Source: Forficula auricularia (lineage: Eukaryota > Arthropoda > Insecta > Dermaptera > Forficulidae). From it: a stretch of 64,000 bases of DNA. Position numbers and translations under genes: made by a program. Below the pieces are notes generated by a model. It was not told the origin of the DNA. It did not search any database and saw nothing but the letters and a program-made list of their open reading frames with translations. Location: NCBI GenBank assembly GCA_024734495.1, contig JALMQS010000055.1, positions 13,476,863 to 13,540,862 of the forward strand, written 5' to 3'. This document shows positions 54,455-63,845 of this stretch, piece by piece; position 1 is the first letter of the stretch, and every line of letters begins with the position of its first letter.

Positions 54455-55144
54455 CTATCTTTTGTTAGCAAACATCTTAAGCAGATTGCTATTTGATAAT
54501 TCAATTTGGTTGTTCAAACAAAGTTTTGAATTTCTATTGAATGATTTCAAAATTTCTAACGATTCAATTGCGCTAATTGATTTTGGGTTTCTTTCTTCTT
54601 TTATTAATCTAATACCTGTTCCTTCTGGGAAAGAGTGATTGTTTGAATTTAAATGTTCCGCAAAAGATTTTTCATTCTTTTTATTTTTAAAATCTCTAAT
54701 ATGTTCATTTAATCGAATTTTCAGATTTCTCTCTGTTTTTCCAACATAGATCGCTTCGCAATCTTTGCATTTCAAACTATAAACCCCTTCTTTTTCTATA
54801 TTTGGTAATTTGTCTTTTTTATTTGAACCTAAATCTTTTCCTAGAGTAATTGGAGTTTTGAATACTGTTTTGAACCCTAATTTTTTCATTTTTTGTTTTA
54901 ATTTTTCCGAAATTTGTCCATAATATGGGAGAACTATCCTAGGATTTTCTTTTTCTTTTTCATTCTTTTGTGAATATATTGATTCCAGGGTTGATTTTTC
55001 AATTTTTTTAAATAACATTTGGTCTATAAGGCTTGCCTCGTACCCATTATTTACCGCGATTTCTTTAATTGTCTCTAATTCTTGTGAGTATGCTTTTTCT
55101 GACAGAGGTGAATCAACAACTCTCGCTATCTCTCGGCAAAACAA
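54455..55144 (-). CDS. Penelope-like C-terminal frame with GIY-YIG endonuclease
   Basis: 229 codons, uninterrupted. The N-terminal part PLSEKAYSQELETIKEIAVN then NGYEASLIDQMLFKKIEKS is the linker after the RT domain. RIVLPYYGQISEKLKQKMKK precedes the nuclease. The GIY-YIG core is GVYSLKCKDCEAIYVGKTER (GVY ... IYVG, with the C-x2-C between them typical of Penelope), followed by NLKIRLNEHIRDFKNKKNEK and SFAEHLNSNNH (the catalytic-helix Arg and later His/Asn), and an Ile/Glu-rich tail. In an intact element this nuclease nicks DNA for target-primed reverse transcription. Without RT it cannot move by itself. The 5' boundary lies exactly where the terminus-like repeat begins. Confidence 0.85.
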   Translation of the reverse strand: MFCREIARVVDSPLSEKAYSQELETIKEIAVNNGYEASLIDQMLFKKIEKSTLESIYSQKNEKEKENPRIVLPYYGQISEKLKQKMKKLGFKTVFKTPITLGKDLGSNKKDKLPNIEKEGVYSLKCKDCEAIYVGKTERNLKIRLNEHIRDFKNKKNEKSFAEHLNSNNHSFPEGTGIRLIKEERNPKSISAIESLEILKSFNRNSKLCLNNQIELSNSNLLKMFANKR

Positions 55145-55165
55145 AAACTTTTCAATTAAATATAT

Positions 55166-55466
55166 ATATATATATATATATTATAGTTAAATTAAATAAT
55201 TTTTAAAAATCAATCGTGGATTGTACAATTTATTAATCTCACTCATTATCTTACCTAAAAATCCAAGTACGAGTAATGAAGGGTAGAGGTTCGGTTTAAC
55301 AAGCAAGCCAATATGGTAGCCGAATGGCCAGGCGCAAGAGGCCCTAATCACAGATTACACTATTTTGCATCCTTAGATATATTATTTAAAAACAACTAAA
55401 AAAAACACCTTGATTAAGCTGACTTATTTATTTTTTTATTCTAATGAAAATTCATGACCAATGACT
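55166..55466. other. No gene seen
   Basis: An AT dinucleotide run, then unrecognised sequence. Confidence 0.4.
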
Positions 55467-55474
55467 CACTAGAG

Positions 55475-56434
55475 CAGGGGTTCCCAACCGGTGGTACGCG
55501 TACTACTGGTGGTACGCGGGAACGTTTCAGGTGGTATGCGTGAGTGTTGTGAGCAACATGCTATTAATAGCTTCTGTTTTGTTCACAAATACAGGAGGAG
55601 AATTTATTTGCATTTCCCACTCTATCATCATTTTTTGAAGAAAATGAAATATGTCCAAAACCAGATGTGGTTGCAGATATCATTGTTCACTTGGAAGGGC
55701 TTCAAAAAAGCTTTAAGAAGTATTCCTCTAAAGATTATTCAAAAGTGGACTGGATCAGAAATCCTTTTCGGGAACCTCACCAAATGAATTGGAACTAAAA
55801 GAAAGTTTTATCGATCTTACAGAAGATAGTTCCATGAAAGATTATTTTAAAGAGAAATCATTAATTAACTTCTGGATCGGATGTAAAACCTAGTACCCTT
55901 TGATCTTCCGGCAAGCTCTGCTATTTATGATGCCATTTGTTACGAATTACTTGTGTGAGAGTGGATTTTCTGAACTCTTGTACATCAAAAATAAACATAG
56001 AAGCAGAATAAGTGTTGAAGAGGACTAAGAGTGAAGATAAGTTTCATTACTCCTAATGTTGATATTTTAATCACAGGCAAACAACAAGTTTCGCACTAAA
56101 TACTATAAAAGTATATTTTGTATGATGATTAATTTTTTGCTGAGTTTGTACTAATTTTTTATTTATATGTTTTTAGACCCATGGGTAATAAATAAAACTG
56201 TAAATTAATACCATTTTAATCTTTTTATTTCTCCTTTATTATAAGCATGTTATAAATCAACAAATATCTAACCATTAAATATGAAGTTTTCTCAGGAATT
56301 TAATTCAAAAAGCCTTTGAACACTTTTAGAAGAGTAAATATTATACGTTTATTAAAATATTTAGGTCTGGTGGTACGGCAAAATTTATCAAAAAGTCAAG
56401 TGGTACGTAGGTGCAAAAAGGTTGGGAACCCCTG
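55475..56434 (+). mobile_element. hAT element with perfect 8-bp duplication (960 bp)
   Basis: Starts caggggttcccaacc and ends ggttgggaacccctg. The perfect 8-bp duplication cactagag sits at 55467-55474 and 56435-56442. Sub-terminal ggtggtacgcg repeats lie near both ends. A decayed plus-strand transposase remnant is inside. Confidence 0.92.
55600..56040 (+). pseudogene. hAT (ZBED-like) transposase remnant
   Basis: Pieces in shifting frames: WTGSEILFGNLTK-like sequence near 55755, then IDLTEDSSMKDYFKEKS, LINFWIG, and further on MMPFVTNYLCESGFSE then LLYIKNKHRSRISVEED, the conserved hAT C-terminus (TxYLCExGFSxL...KxKxRxRL). Stops and shifts throughout. Confidence 0.75.
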
Positions 56435-56442
56435 CACTAGAG

Positions 56443-56884
56443 TATGTGAAATTCATAGGGGGAGAGGTTCAAAAATAATTTAAAATAATAAAATTTCCAA
56501 ACAAAAATCGAAAAAAAGCTGATATTTACATTAGAAGTTTCCCATTTATAAGGAGATATCATAAATTGAAAATGAGTCCAAAATTCAGATAAGAGGGAAG
56601 GGAGGGTTCTTTTCCAAATGATTATAAAAATATTTTATCAAATATTAAATATTAGAGGGGGGAGGTGTATGTGAAAGTCATGTGGATGGCCACACCAGTT
56701 GTTTTTTTTTTCATTTTTATTGAAGTTAATTGAATAACGGAAATGATTGATTTATATATCCCTTTGCTGCCTTCTCTTCTCAGTTCAGTGTTAGTATAAC
56801 ACGAGCGGGATAACAGTCAATTTAACTTTAGTGAAGTATATATTATAAGTTTTGTTTGCATTTTTTTTTAAATTGTAAATTAAA
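56443..56884 (+). promoter_or_regulatory. Upstream region and 5' UTR of the Asterix-like gene
   Basis: The 120 nt before the ATG include a GC-richer stretch, ttctcttctcagttcagtgt, resembling an insect initiator (TCAGT). No TATA box at the expected distance. Inferred from position. Confidence 0.3.
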
Positions 56885-56928
56885 ATGTATACAAATTCTG
56901 ATCCAAGAAGACCCGATAAACTGCATAA
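56885..56928 (+). CDS. Asterix/WDR83OS-like, exon 1
   Basis: ATG at 56885. 14 codons plus 2 bases: MYTNSDPRRPDKLH(K), then donor AA|GTAATA. The DPRRP-K motif is the conserved N-terminus of Asterix (WDR83OS), a small ER membrane protein that with CCDC47 forms the PAT complex guarding transmembrane segments during multipass protein insertion. A Helitron begins 8 nt after the splice point. Confidence 0.75.
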
Positions 56929-56936
56929 GTAATATA

Positions 56937-57719
56937 TCTATATATATAGAATTAAGGTTTTGTCTGTAGATTGGTCCAAATCACGCCAAGCACATGTTTC
57001 AATCAAAGTTATGAACGAAAACACTCAAAACAAAATTTATGTATGTCTGTCTGTCTGTATGTCTATCTGTATGTTTCCGTGGGTTCTACGAAAAGTTGCT
57101 CACGATTCACGTAAAAACGGCTGAACGGATTATTATGAAATTTCATATTTGGATCAGATGTCTTCTAATTTACGTTTATAGCTATATTACGTTTTGATAT
57201 TTTGACCCCAAAAAGGGGTTTGGGGCGCACGAACGAAAATTATCAAATAACTCCTAAACTATTAACTCTACGGCAAACTTTCTAATGAGAAAAGTTGTAG
57301 GGGATGTGATTTCTGACAACTTTTGTTTAAAAAAAAACCACCGAAAAAGGGGGAGGGTCAAAATATGAAAATTCTTTCTCTTGAACCAAACTCAACCAAA
57401 TTCTGTATACATAATCTGTGGGCCACTAGAAGGCTAGAAATGCAAAAACTAACCATCCAAAATGGGGGGAGTCAAAAATGAAAATTCTTACCCTTGGAGC
57501 AAACTCAACCAAATTTTGTATACTTAATCTGAGGGTCACTAGAAGGCTAGAAATGCAAAAACTGGGAGCAGGGCGGGGGGTGGGCGCGGGGTGCTGGGTG
57601 GGTTTCGGGGTGTGTGGTGGGTGGGAGTGGAGTCTGAGGGTGGGGTTCATGGGTTGGGGATCCAGGGGGCGTACTCCTTGGCTAGCAAGAGGGCCGTCGA
57701 ATGCGGGCCTTGCAGCTAG
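56937..57719 (+). mobile_element. Complete non-autonomous Helitron (783 bp)
   Basis: Starts TCTATATATATAG after an A and ends with hairpin gcaagagggccgtc/atgcgggccttgc then CTAG before a T. It has the TC...CTAG ends, 3' hairpin and A|T insertion site of Helitrons. The 5' part reads acggctgaacggattatta, a phrase common in insect Helitrons. The 3' half has two ~115-bp units like the minisatellite elements plus a G-rich tract. It lies in intron 1 of the Asterix-like gene. Confidence 0.85.
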
Positions 57720-58150
57720 TATATAAATATATTAAGCAATTATTTTAATAAATAATAATATACGAACAAATGATTGTTCAAATTAAAAAAGATAATTGTT
57801 TATACGCTTGCAATAAATTTAGATAATATAGATAGCCAGGCTGCAAAGCCAGGCTTCGGCGGGCTTCTTGCTGGCTCTCGCGCTTCGCGATGTTGTCCGG
57901 TTTGGGTTGCGGGAAATAAAATGTTTTTTTTTTTGAAAGATAAAGAAGGGATGTGAACTGCATAATTTAGAGTTAGTAATCTGGTGGTAGATCGATAAAA
58001 AAAATAAAATATCCGTCATTTTTATTTTACAAGAGGTGGTTATACAAAATCTGACTTCTCAGTAAAAATTCATAATTCTTCAGGGTAAACAACATTAATG
58101 GGGAAAATAGTATTGGTCTGTACACTTAGCACAATCCTACTTCCTTTGAG
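57720..58150. other. Asterix-like intron 1, no other gene
   Basis: A short GC-rich repeat (ccaggcttcggcgggcttct, 57851-57870) resembles a Helitron-type hairpin. Otherwise AT-rich. Confidence 0.4.
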
Positions 58151-58261
58151 GTAACTCTAGAGAGCGACAAGTAGAGCTTTCCGTGAGAGAAAACGTCGTC
58201 GGGGAGCCAGAGTCCAATTCTTGTGAACGACTGTCCTTTTTGAACGTTCTAAAATGTTTCG

Positions 58262-58284
58262 GAAGTTTCTAGAAGCTTCTGGAA
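58262..58284. promoter_or_regulatory. Five-unit heat-shock element
   Basis: GAAgtTTCtaGAAgcTTCtgGAA: five alternating inverted GAA/TTC units at perfect 5-bp spacing, a textbook HSF-binding site. A further GAAcgTTC dyad lies at 58242-58249. There is no recognised gene beside it. It sits in intron 1 of the Asterix-like gene, possibly a promoter remnant carried by a repeat. Confidence 0.6.
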
Positions 58285-58373
58285 AGTCTACTGTAAATGA
58301 TAGATATACAGAGGGGACGAAGCCAAAAGTGGCGAGGTTGCAGAAACCAACAGACACCGTCATCTTTATTAAA

Positions 58374-58890
58374 CAGGGTGGGGCATAAAGATTTACCACA
58401 TTTTGAAGAAGTATAAAAAATGAAAAAATTCATCTAGAAAAAACTGAATATATTTTTGAAAAGAAGATAATTTTTTTTTAAATGTCTTTTAAACATTATC
58501 TGACAAAAAAAGGGGTGGGGGGGGGGGGGTAAAAAATGAAAATTCTAGCCCTTTGGACCAAACTCAACCAAATTTCGTATACATATTCTTGGACCCAAAA
58601 TGGGTGAGGGGGTCAAAAATGAATACAAAATTTGATTAGTTTTTACATTTCTAGCCTTTTTGGGTCCACAGAATATGTATACAAAATTTGGTTGAGTTTG
58701 ATCCAAGGGGCTAGAATTTTCATTTTTGACCCCTCCCCCCATTTTTTTGCCTGATAATGTTTAAAACACATTTAAAAAAAAATTATTTTATGTCCTTTTC
58801 AAAAATATATTCAGTTTTTTTTTCTAATTAATTTTTTTCATTTTTTTTATACCTCTTCAAAATGTGGTAGATCTTTATGCCCCACCCTGT
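58374..58890. repeat. Foldback TIR element (CAGGGTGGGGC ends)
   Basis: cagggtggggcataaagat at the left and its inverse, atctttatgccccaccctg, at the right. Arms ~230 bp, with minisatellite-like units (aactcaaccaaatttcgtat and its inverse) near the hinge. Confidence 0.85.
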
Positions 58891-58964
58891 ATATGTAGTA
58901 TAGATATAGATATTGTTAATTGAAATCACACGGAGTTATATAAAATTAAATTAAAAACAGAGTT

Positions 58965-59095
58965 TTATTTTTTAATGTGCCAAACGTTTGGTCATTTTAT
59001 TTTGACTTCTTCAGCAGAAACATTTGGCACATTAAAGAATAAAATTATCTTTATAATTTAATTGTATATAAGTCCCTGTGATTTCAATTAAAGTT
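58965..59095 (-). repeat. Repeat with degenerate hammerhead-like motif
   Basis: Minus strand: AAUGUGCCA ... CUGAAGA, A, GUCA/UGAC hairpin, CAAAC, GUU, UGGCACAUU. The outer 9 bases pair perfectly, but the conserved G12 is C and 10 extra bases separate helix I from the core, so this copy is likely inactive. Confidence 0.45.
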
Positions 59096-59449
59096 TTTAA
59101 TTATGGATGTTTAGTGAAACAATAGATAATATGCTTTAGCGGATTATAATGATCATATCGGTACCTAGGGTTCCGTTTTTTTTTAGAAATAACTCATAAT
59201 TTTAGATGATTTAATTTTATTATTTATTAATTATCATTTAATCAAATCCCTTATTCTTACAACAATCACTGTAACATCACAAGTAAACAAATTTAAACAC
59301 ACACATACATTGAATAATTTTTAATTTTTAATATATTTAATACATGTTTCGGGTCTGATTAATTATCAACAAAATATAATGATTTTAAGCAAATATTCTA
59401 AAAATATACTTTCTAAAACTATTATTTACATATATATTATAATTTTCAG

Positions 59450-59552
59450 ATACAAACATACAGTATATCTATCTTCGCTAAAAGAAGATCTTACTTCTGA
59501 TTATATGAGCATATTTGGAATGATTTTCAGTATGACAGGACTTATGATGAGG
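59450..59552 (+). CDS. Asterix/WDR83OS-like, exon 2
   Basis: After the acceptor aattttcag, 1 + 102 nt encode (K)YKHTVYLSSLKEDLTSDYMSI then FGMIFSMTGLMMR, ending AGG|GTAGAT in phase 0. It joins exon 1 in phase (AA + A). RYK...L.D.T.DYM..LGMIFSM.GLM is the family signature and includes the first membrane segment. The expected next residues (a KWCAW-type second part) are not found in the remaining window, so the gene continues beyond 64000 or is broken by the TE block at 60-63.6 kb. Between DPRRP and DYM the sequence is divergent (HTVYLSSLKED), as in fast-evolving linkers. Confidence 0.8.
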
Positions 59553-59629
59553 GTAGATAATATTATTTATTTATATGTATTATTTCATTATTCGTGGCCT
59601 TGATTAATATTTCAAGAAATCGTAGAGTT

Positions 59630-60005
59630 GACATGACTAAATTAAATACAAAGTTTTTATTTAAATAGGCCAAATAGCTTGTTGCTGGTTCGTAACTTCT
59701 TCAGTGGCTCATTTATTAAACTTATTTGTCTGGAGTTTTGACTAAGAGAAAAGCCATTTTCAAACAGTATCCTTACAAATCACTCAATTTTATCAAATAA
59801 TATAAAATATAAACCTTTTAAAACAATGTAATTGAGTGATTTGTAAGGATACTGTTTGAAAATGGTTTTTCTCATAGTTAAAACTCCAGACAAAAAGTTT
59901 AATAAATGGAGCCACTGAAGAAGTTGCGAACCAGCAACGAAACGTTTGGCCTATTTAAATAAAAACTTTGTATTTAATTTAAAGTTAAGTCCAACTCCCT
60001 ACGAT
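59630..60005. repeat. Foldback with hammerhead-like motif
   Basis: Arms read from gtagagttgacatgac through gagtgatttgtaaggatac-type sequence. The right arm keeps an intact hammerhead-like core (next entry); the left-arm copy has decayed. Confidence 0.8.
59904..59956 (+). ncRNA. Hammerhead-ribozyme-like motif, third family
   Basis: AAAU, GGA, GCCA, CUGAAGA, an extra A, helix II GUUGC/GCAAC, GAAAC, GUU, UGGC, CU, AUUU. Helix I pairs GCCA:UGGC and AAAU:AUUU around an internal loop. The sequence differs from the 48.5-kb family, yet the pairing is preserved. Confidence 0.55.
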
Positions 60006-60032
60006 TCCTTTAATTATTAATTTATTTATATA

Positions 60033-60650
60033 CTAGCTGCGCGTCCCGCCTTCGGCGGCCCTCTTACTTAGCGGGGGCACGCCCCCTGGACCCCCAACCC
60101 ACGAACCCCACTCCCCACCCCACCCACCCCGAACCCCACCCAGCACCTCCTGCCCCCCGCACCCGTGCACAACCACCGCCCCCACCTCACCACCACGCAC
60201 TCCAGCCCCCGCACCACCCCACTATGCCTCTGGACCCTCACCTGAACCCTCCACTCCACCCTGCACCACCCCACCCACACCATCCCCCGGACCCCACCAC
60301 CGCGCCCTCCACCCCGCACCACCACTCCATACCCCACCCACCCCACCCCACCCCGCACCCACCCCACTACGCCTCTGGACCCTCACCTGATCCCCCCTCA
60401 TTATGCCTCTGGACCTTCACCTAAACCCTCAACTCCACCCTGCACCCCCCCCCCCCCCCGCACCCAGTTTTTTCATTTCTAGCCTTCTAGTGACCCATAG
60501 ATTCTATATACAAAATTTGGTTAAGTTGGCTATTAAGGGTAAGAATTTTCATTTTTGCCCCCCCCCTTTGGGTGGTTAGTTTTGCATTTCTAGCCTTCTA
60601 TTGACCCACAGATTATGTATATAAAATTTGGTTGAGTTAACCCAAATTAA
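60033..60650 (-). mobile_element. Helitron-like 3' end with C-rich minisatellite
   Basis: The minus strand ends with the hairpin ccgccgaaggcggg then CTAG at 60036-60033. The upstream part is C/A-rich low complexity, followed by two minisatellite-type units (aaaatttggttgagtt, about 60500-60640). Frames on both strands are artefacts. Confidence 0.6.
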
Positions 60651-61011
60651 AAATATATTTAAAAAAAATCATCTTTATTTAAAAACGTGCTAAAAAATAG
60701 AAAATAATTTTTTTCAATACGCCAAATATTTATTTATTCTATACTCATTTAATAAAAATAAAAAATATTTATGAAAATAAATTTCTGATAAATGTTAGAA
60801 AAACAGAATCCATATCTCTGACCTTGGGTATATGAGAGATTGCCTTGAGAATGAAAATAAATTGTAATTAAATAAAAAATGATAAATAAATTGTAAATTT
60901 TGTAAATATTTCTTTTATTTTCATTCAAGGCAATAATCTCATCTCAAAAACAATCTGTAGTACCTATTGTCTATTTTCAAAATATTAATTTGTTTATAAT
61001 TGTTTTATATA
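60651..61011. other. No gene seen
   Basis: AT-rich. A short inverted relation between gccttgagaatgaaaata (60842) and ttttcattcaaggcaat (60917) was noted. Confidence 0.4.
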
Positions 61012-61139
61012 TGTTACGGCTAATATGCAAATTTGGATAGTTTATAAACTAACCAAACCATTGGCTATTTTGATAGAAAACGCAACTTCCTTAGTAAATT
61101 GGATATTTCCTTAGTAAATTGGATATTGAATTGTATCTA

Positions 61140-61290
61140 AGTTTCTGAGATTGGCTCGTGATCCCGGCTTCTTTTCCTTCTACTTTGTTCTTTTCACGAT
61201 TGAGGGGCCAGCCCATACAAGCCTTTAGGGGATCCACCTTCTGGTGTATCTCCTTCTCTCATCAATATCATTAAAAAAAAAAAAAAATCT
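61140..61290 (+). mobile_element. Non-LTR retrotransposon tail
   Basis: gaggggccagcccatacaag then ctccttctctcatcaatatc and attaaaaaa. Same tail family as 48.1 and 49.6 kb. Confidence 0.6.
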
Positions 61291-61568
61291 TCAACTAAAA
61301 TAGCAGCTAGTTTGCAAACTAACCAAGAGTCTTGGCTAATTTACTTGAAATTTTTGAGAAAACCAAAATAGCAAGTTAGTTTATAAACTATCCAGTGCAG
61401 CCTGGCTAATATGAAAACCATAATTTCTAGTAACACAAAATAGCCAAACCTTTGGCTGGTTTATAAACTAACCAACCAATTTTCTGGTTAATTTACAAAG
61501 TTCAAAAAAGGCAAGCTGATAAAATGCTATAGATTTCTTCTAAAAAATTCAAACCTAGAGTAGTTGGC

Positions 61569-61938
61569 ATGATAGTACGTGTACCAATTTCAGACGTCGA
61601 TAGAAGCCGTTCTGATCACAGAAATATTCCTCCGATAATCATGAATATTGAAGATAATCTTTATCAACTTGGTACTGTTTATGAAGTACTGAACAATTAT
61701 TTTCAAAAAAATCAATTTGATTTATGCAAGCAAAAATGTTTGTCTCTTGATGTCAAAAAAGACACATAAATAAGTATTAGGAGTGTTGTGAGAAAACTTT
61801 CAGTCTCCGGTCCAATACAAGGGTATGTAAGGTGTCAATGTAAAAAACGCTGCATGAACAAAAAATGTAAATGCATTTCTATGGGGTACACGTGTAACAG
61901 CAAATGTCATAACAGTGAATCATGTTGCAATAAATAAT
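61569..61938 (+). pseudogene. C-terminal part of a Ginger/KRBA2-like integrase transposase
   Basis: The first frame (61569-61769) reads VRVPISDVDRSRSDHRNIPP and later NIEDNLYQLGTVYEVLNNYF, a post-integrase region with the VPDVDRxRxDxRN pattern. After a stop and shift, VSGPIQGYVRCQCKKRCMNK then KCKCISMGYTCNSKCHNSES and CCNK is the Cys-rich tail (CxC..xCxxxxCxCxxxGxxCxSxCH) typical of these transposases. The catalytic core is absent. Confidence 0.7.
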
Positions 61939-61959
61939 TACCCTCTTGTTATTTCTATT

Positions 61960-62730
61960 TTACCATACAGGGTATGGTCAAGTGTTATAATCGTGCACGA
62001 AAAAAGTGTTTTTCTCGAAAATATCTCAAAAATGGAGGAAACTATTTTGATTAAAAAAATTGAGCGAAACCATGGCATTTCGCTCTACAAAAAAGCTCTA
62101 ATAAGTGAACATAGAAAAAGTTATATTTTTCGAGATAATAATTGTTTTGTCAAAATGTCTGTTAGTTAGTCTGTGCGTTACCAAATTTTTGTGGACGAGC
62201 AAGCTCAAAAACTAGTTTGAATATCGAAACCAAATTTCACACGTAGTTTTGGTCCATTGAGATTAAGAGCTGATTAGATTTTGGTGCATATCGACCCAAA
62301 ATAAAGGAAAAATCTAGGCCATTTGAGCAAACACAACCAAATTTTGTATACATAATCAGTGGACCCCCAGAAGTCTAAAAATGTAAAAATTAACCGCCCA
62401 AAATGGGGGAGGGGGTGTCAAAAAATGAAGATCTTGATCATTTACCAAACTCAACCAAATTTTATATACATAATCAGTGGGACCCCAGAAGTCTAAAAAT
62501 GCAAAAACTAACCGCCCAAAATGGGGGGGGGGGGAGGTGTATGGTCAAAAAATGAAAATCTAGGCTCTTGTACCAAACTCAACCAAATTTTGTATACATA
62601 ATCAGTGGGCCCCCATGAGTCTAACAATGCAAAAACTACCCCCCCCCCCCCCGCCTATATTAATATAAATAATTTTATTAAATATTAAATATAAGGAGGG
62701 GCCAGGTTGTGTGGTAAAGTCAAGTGGATG
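61960..62730. repeat. Minisatellite-bearing element, copy 3
   Basis: Starts taccatacagggtatggtca and ends ggttgtgtggtaaagtcaag. Three to four ~115-bp units with aactcaaccaaattttgtat. Full copy of the family at 38017 and 42695. Confidence 0.8.
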
Positions 62731-63041
62731 ACCACATCAGAATACGTCAGCTTATTTACCATGTATTTTATATAACTATCGTTGGTGCGCCATACACCCA
62801 AAAACATTTCTTACTATTAAAATATCTAAGTGTATTGTACTTATTTGAAAATATTTTAGTTTTTTAATAATAAAAAATTTAAATCAAAAGTTTGCATTTT
62901 ATTGATCTCTAATCCATCAAATAAGAAATGCCATGAACATTAAGCCTAGTTAGTTTATAAACCAGCCAAAGGTTTGGCTATTTTGTGTTACTAGAAATTA
63001 TGGTTTTCATTAGCCAGGCTGCATTGGATAGTTTATAAACT

Positions 63042-63388
63042 CATCATCATCATCATCATCATTGAGTATACAGTCCTAAGACTGGTTTGATGCAACAATC
63101 CGTCTCCGCTCGACTCTGTCCCCCGCCAGCTGTTTGACCTCTCTAAATGTCTGGCATCCCATATCCCCAATTATTTGGTTGAAATATTCTAATCTGGGCC
63201 TTCCCTTCCCCTTTCTTTCCCCTCTCCTCCAAGATATCATCCCCTAAGCAGTCCCCCATGTCTCAGTGTGTGCCCCATCATCTGACCTCTTTCTCTTCTT
63301 CTCCGATTCTTCCAAGAACTTCTTCATTTGTAATTTTATCCATCCATTTGATATTCATCATTCTTCTGTAGCACCACATTTCGAAAGC
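63042..63388 (-). mobile_element. 3' end of a non-LTR retrotransposon, copy 2
   Basis: Close relative of 1501-1980 (same caacaatccgtctcc-type 3' end and (cat)n tail), with an 8-bp duplication, tataaact, at 63034-63041 and 63389-63396. 5'-truncated, with small internal deletions relative to copy 1. Confidence 0.85.
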
Positions 63389-63654
63389 TATAAACTAACC
63401 CGCTATTTTGGTTTTCTCAATAATTTCAAGTAAATTAGCCAAGACTCTTGGTTAGTTTGCAAACTAGCTGCTATTTTAGTGGAAATTGCGTTTTCTATCA
63501 AAACTTGCCCATGCTTTGGTTAGTTTATAAACTATCCAAATTTGCATATTAGCCGTAACATTTATATTCATTTTTTAAAGCAATTATTTTTTAAAATTTC
63601 TAATATTCCATTTTGAAGTGAGAAATTTTCTCGATTCTTTTGATTTTAAATGGA

Positions 63655-63845
63655 GGAATAACCTTATTGAATTCCATTTTTGATGTTTTGACTATTAATG
63701 CAACCTCTACTGAAAATGTAAGAATCGACTTAAAATCAAAAAGACTAAATTCTTTTTTTGATTTTTAAGTCGATTCTTCTACATTTTCAGTAGAGGTTTC
63801 CATTAATAGTCAAAACATCAAAAATGGAATGCAATAAGGTTATTC
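63655..63845. repeat. Foldback, with a third partial unit to the window end
   Basis: aatggaa/ccattttt arms around cgacttaaaatcaaaa. The sequence attttcagtagaggtt and its inverse flank the hinge. A further diverged unit runs to 64000. Confidence 0.75.

Larger units (their letters stand above)
54110..55165 (-). mobile_element. 5'-truncated Penelope-like element
   Basis: The minus strand runs from a terminus-like caacaactctcgctatct region (about 55110-55165) through the GIY-YIG frame to a 3' flank with a hammerhead-like motif. It ends in the tail tttatttgcatcaagcagag ... cctctttgtttctctttgtg. The reverse-transcriptase domain is missing. The same 3' flank makes the palindrome at 28295-29130. Confidence 0.8.
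61012..63560 (+). mobile_element. TIR element with Ginger/KRBA2-like integrase remnant
   Basis: The ends tgttacggctaatatgc and gcatattagccgtaaca are perfect inverted TG...CA termini. Sub-terminal repeats tagtttataaactaacc recur in both orientations inward. The best flanking duplication is ttatat if one more base is included at each end. Inside are an integrase C-terminal remnant, a minisatellite element (61960-62730), a non-LTR tail (61140-61290) and a non-LTR fragment (63042-63388). The original DNA transposon was therefore used repeatedly as an insertion target. Confidence 0.7.

Noticed and set aside
60068..60424. Pro-rich and Gly/Val-rich frames
   Set aside because: Same minisatellite artefact; no start context and no homology.
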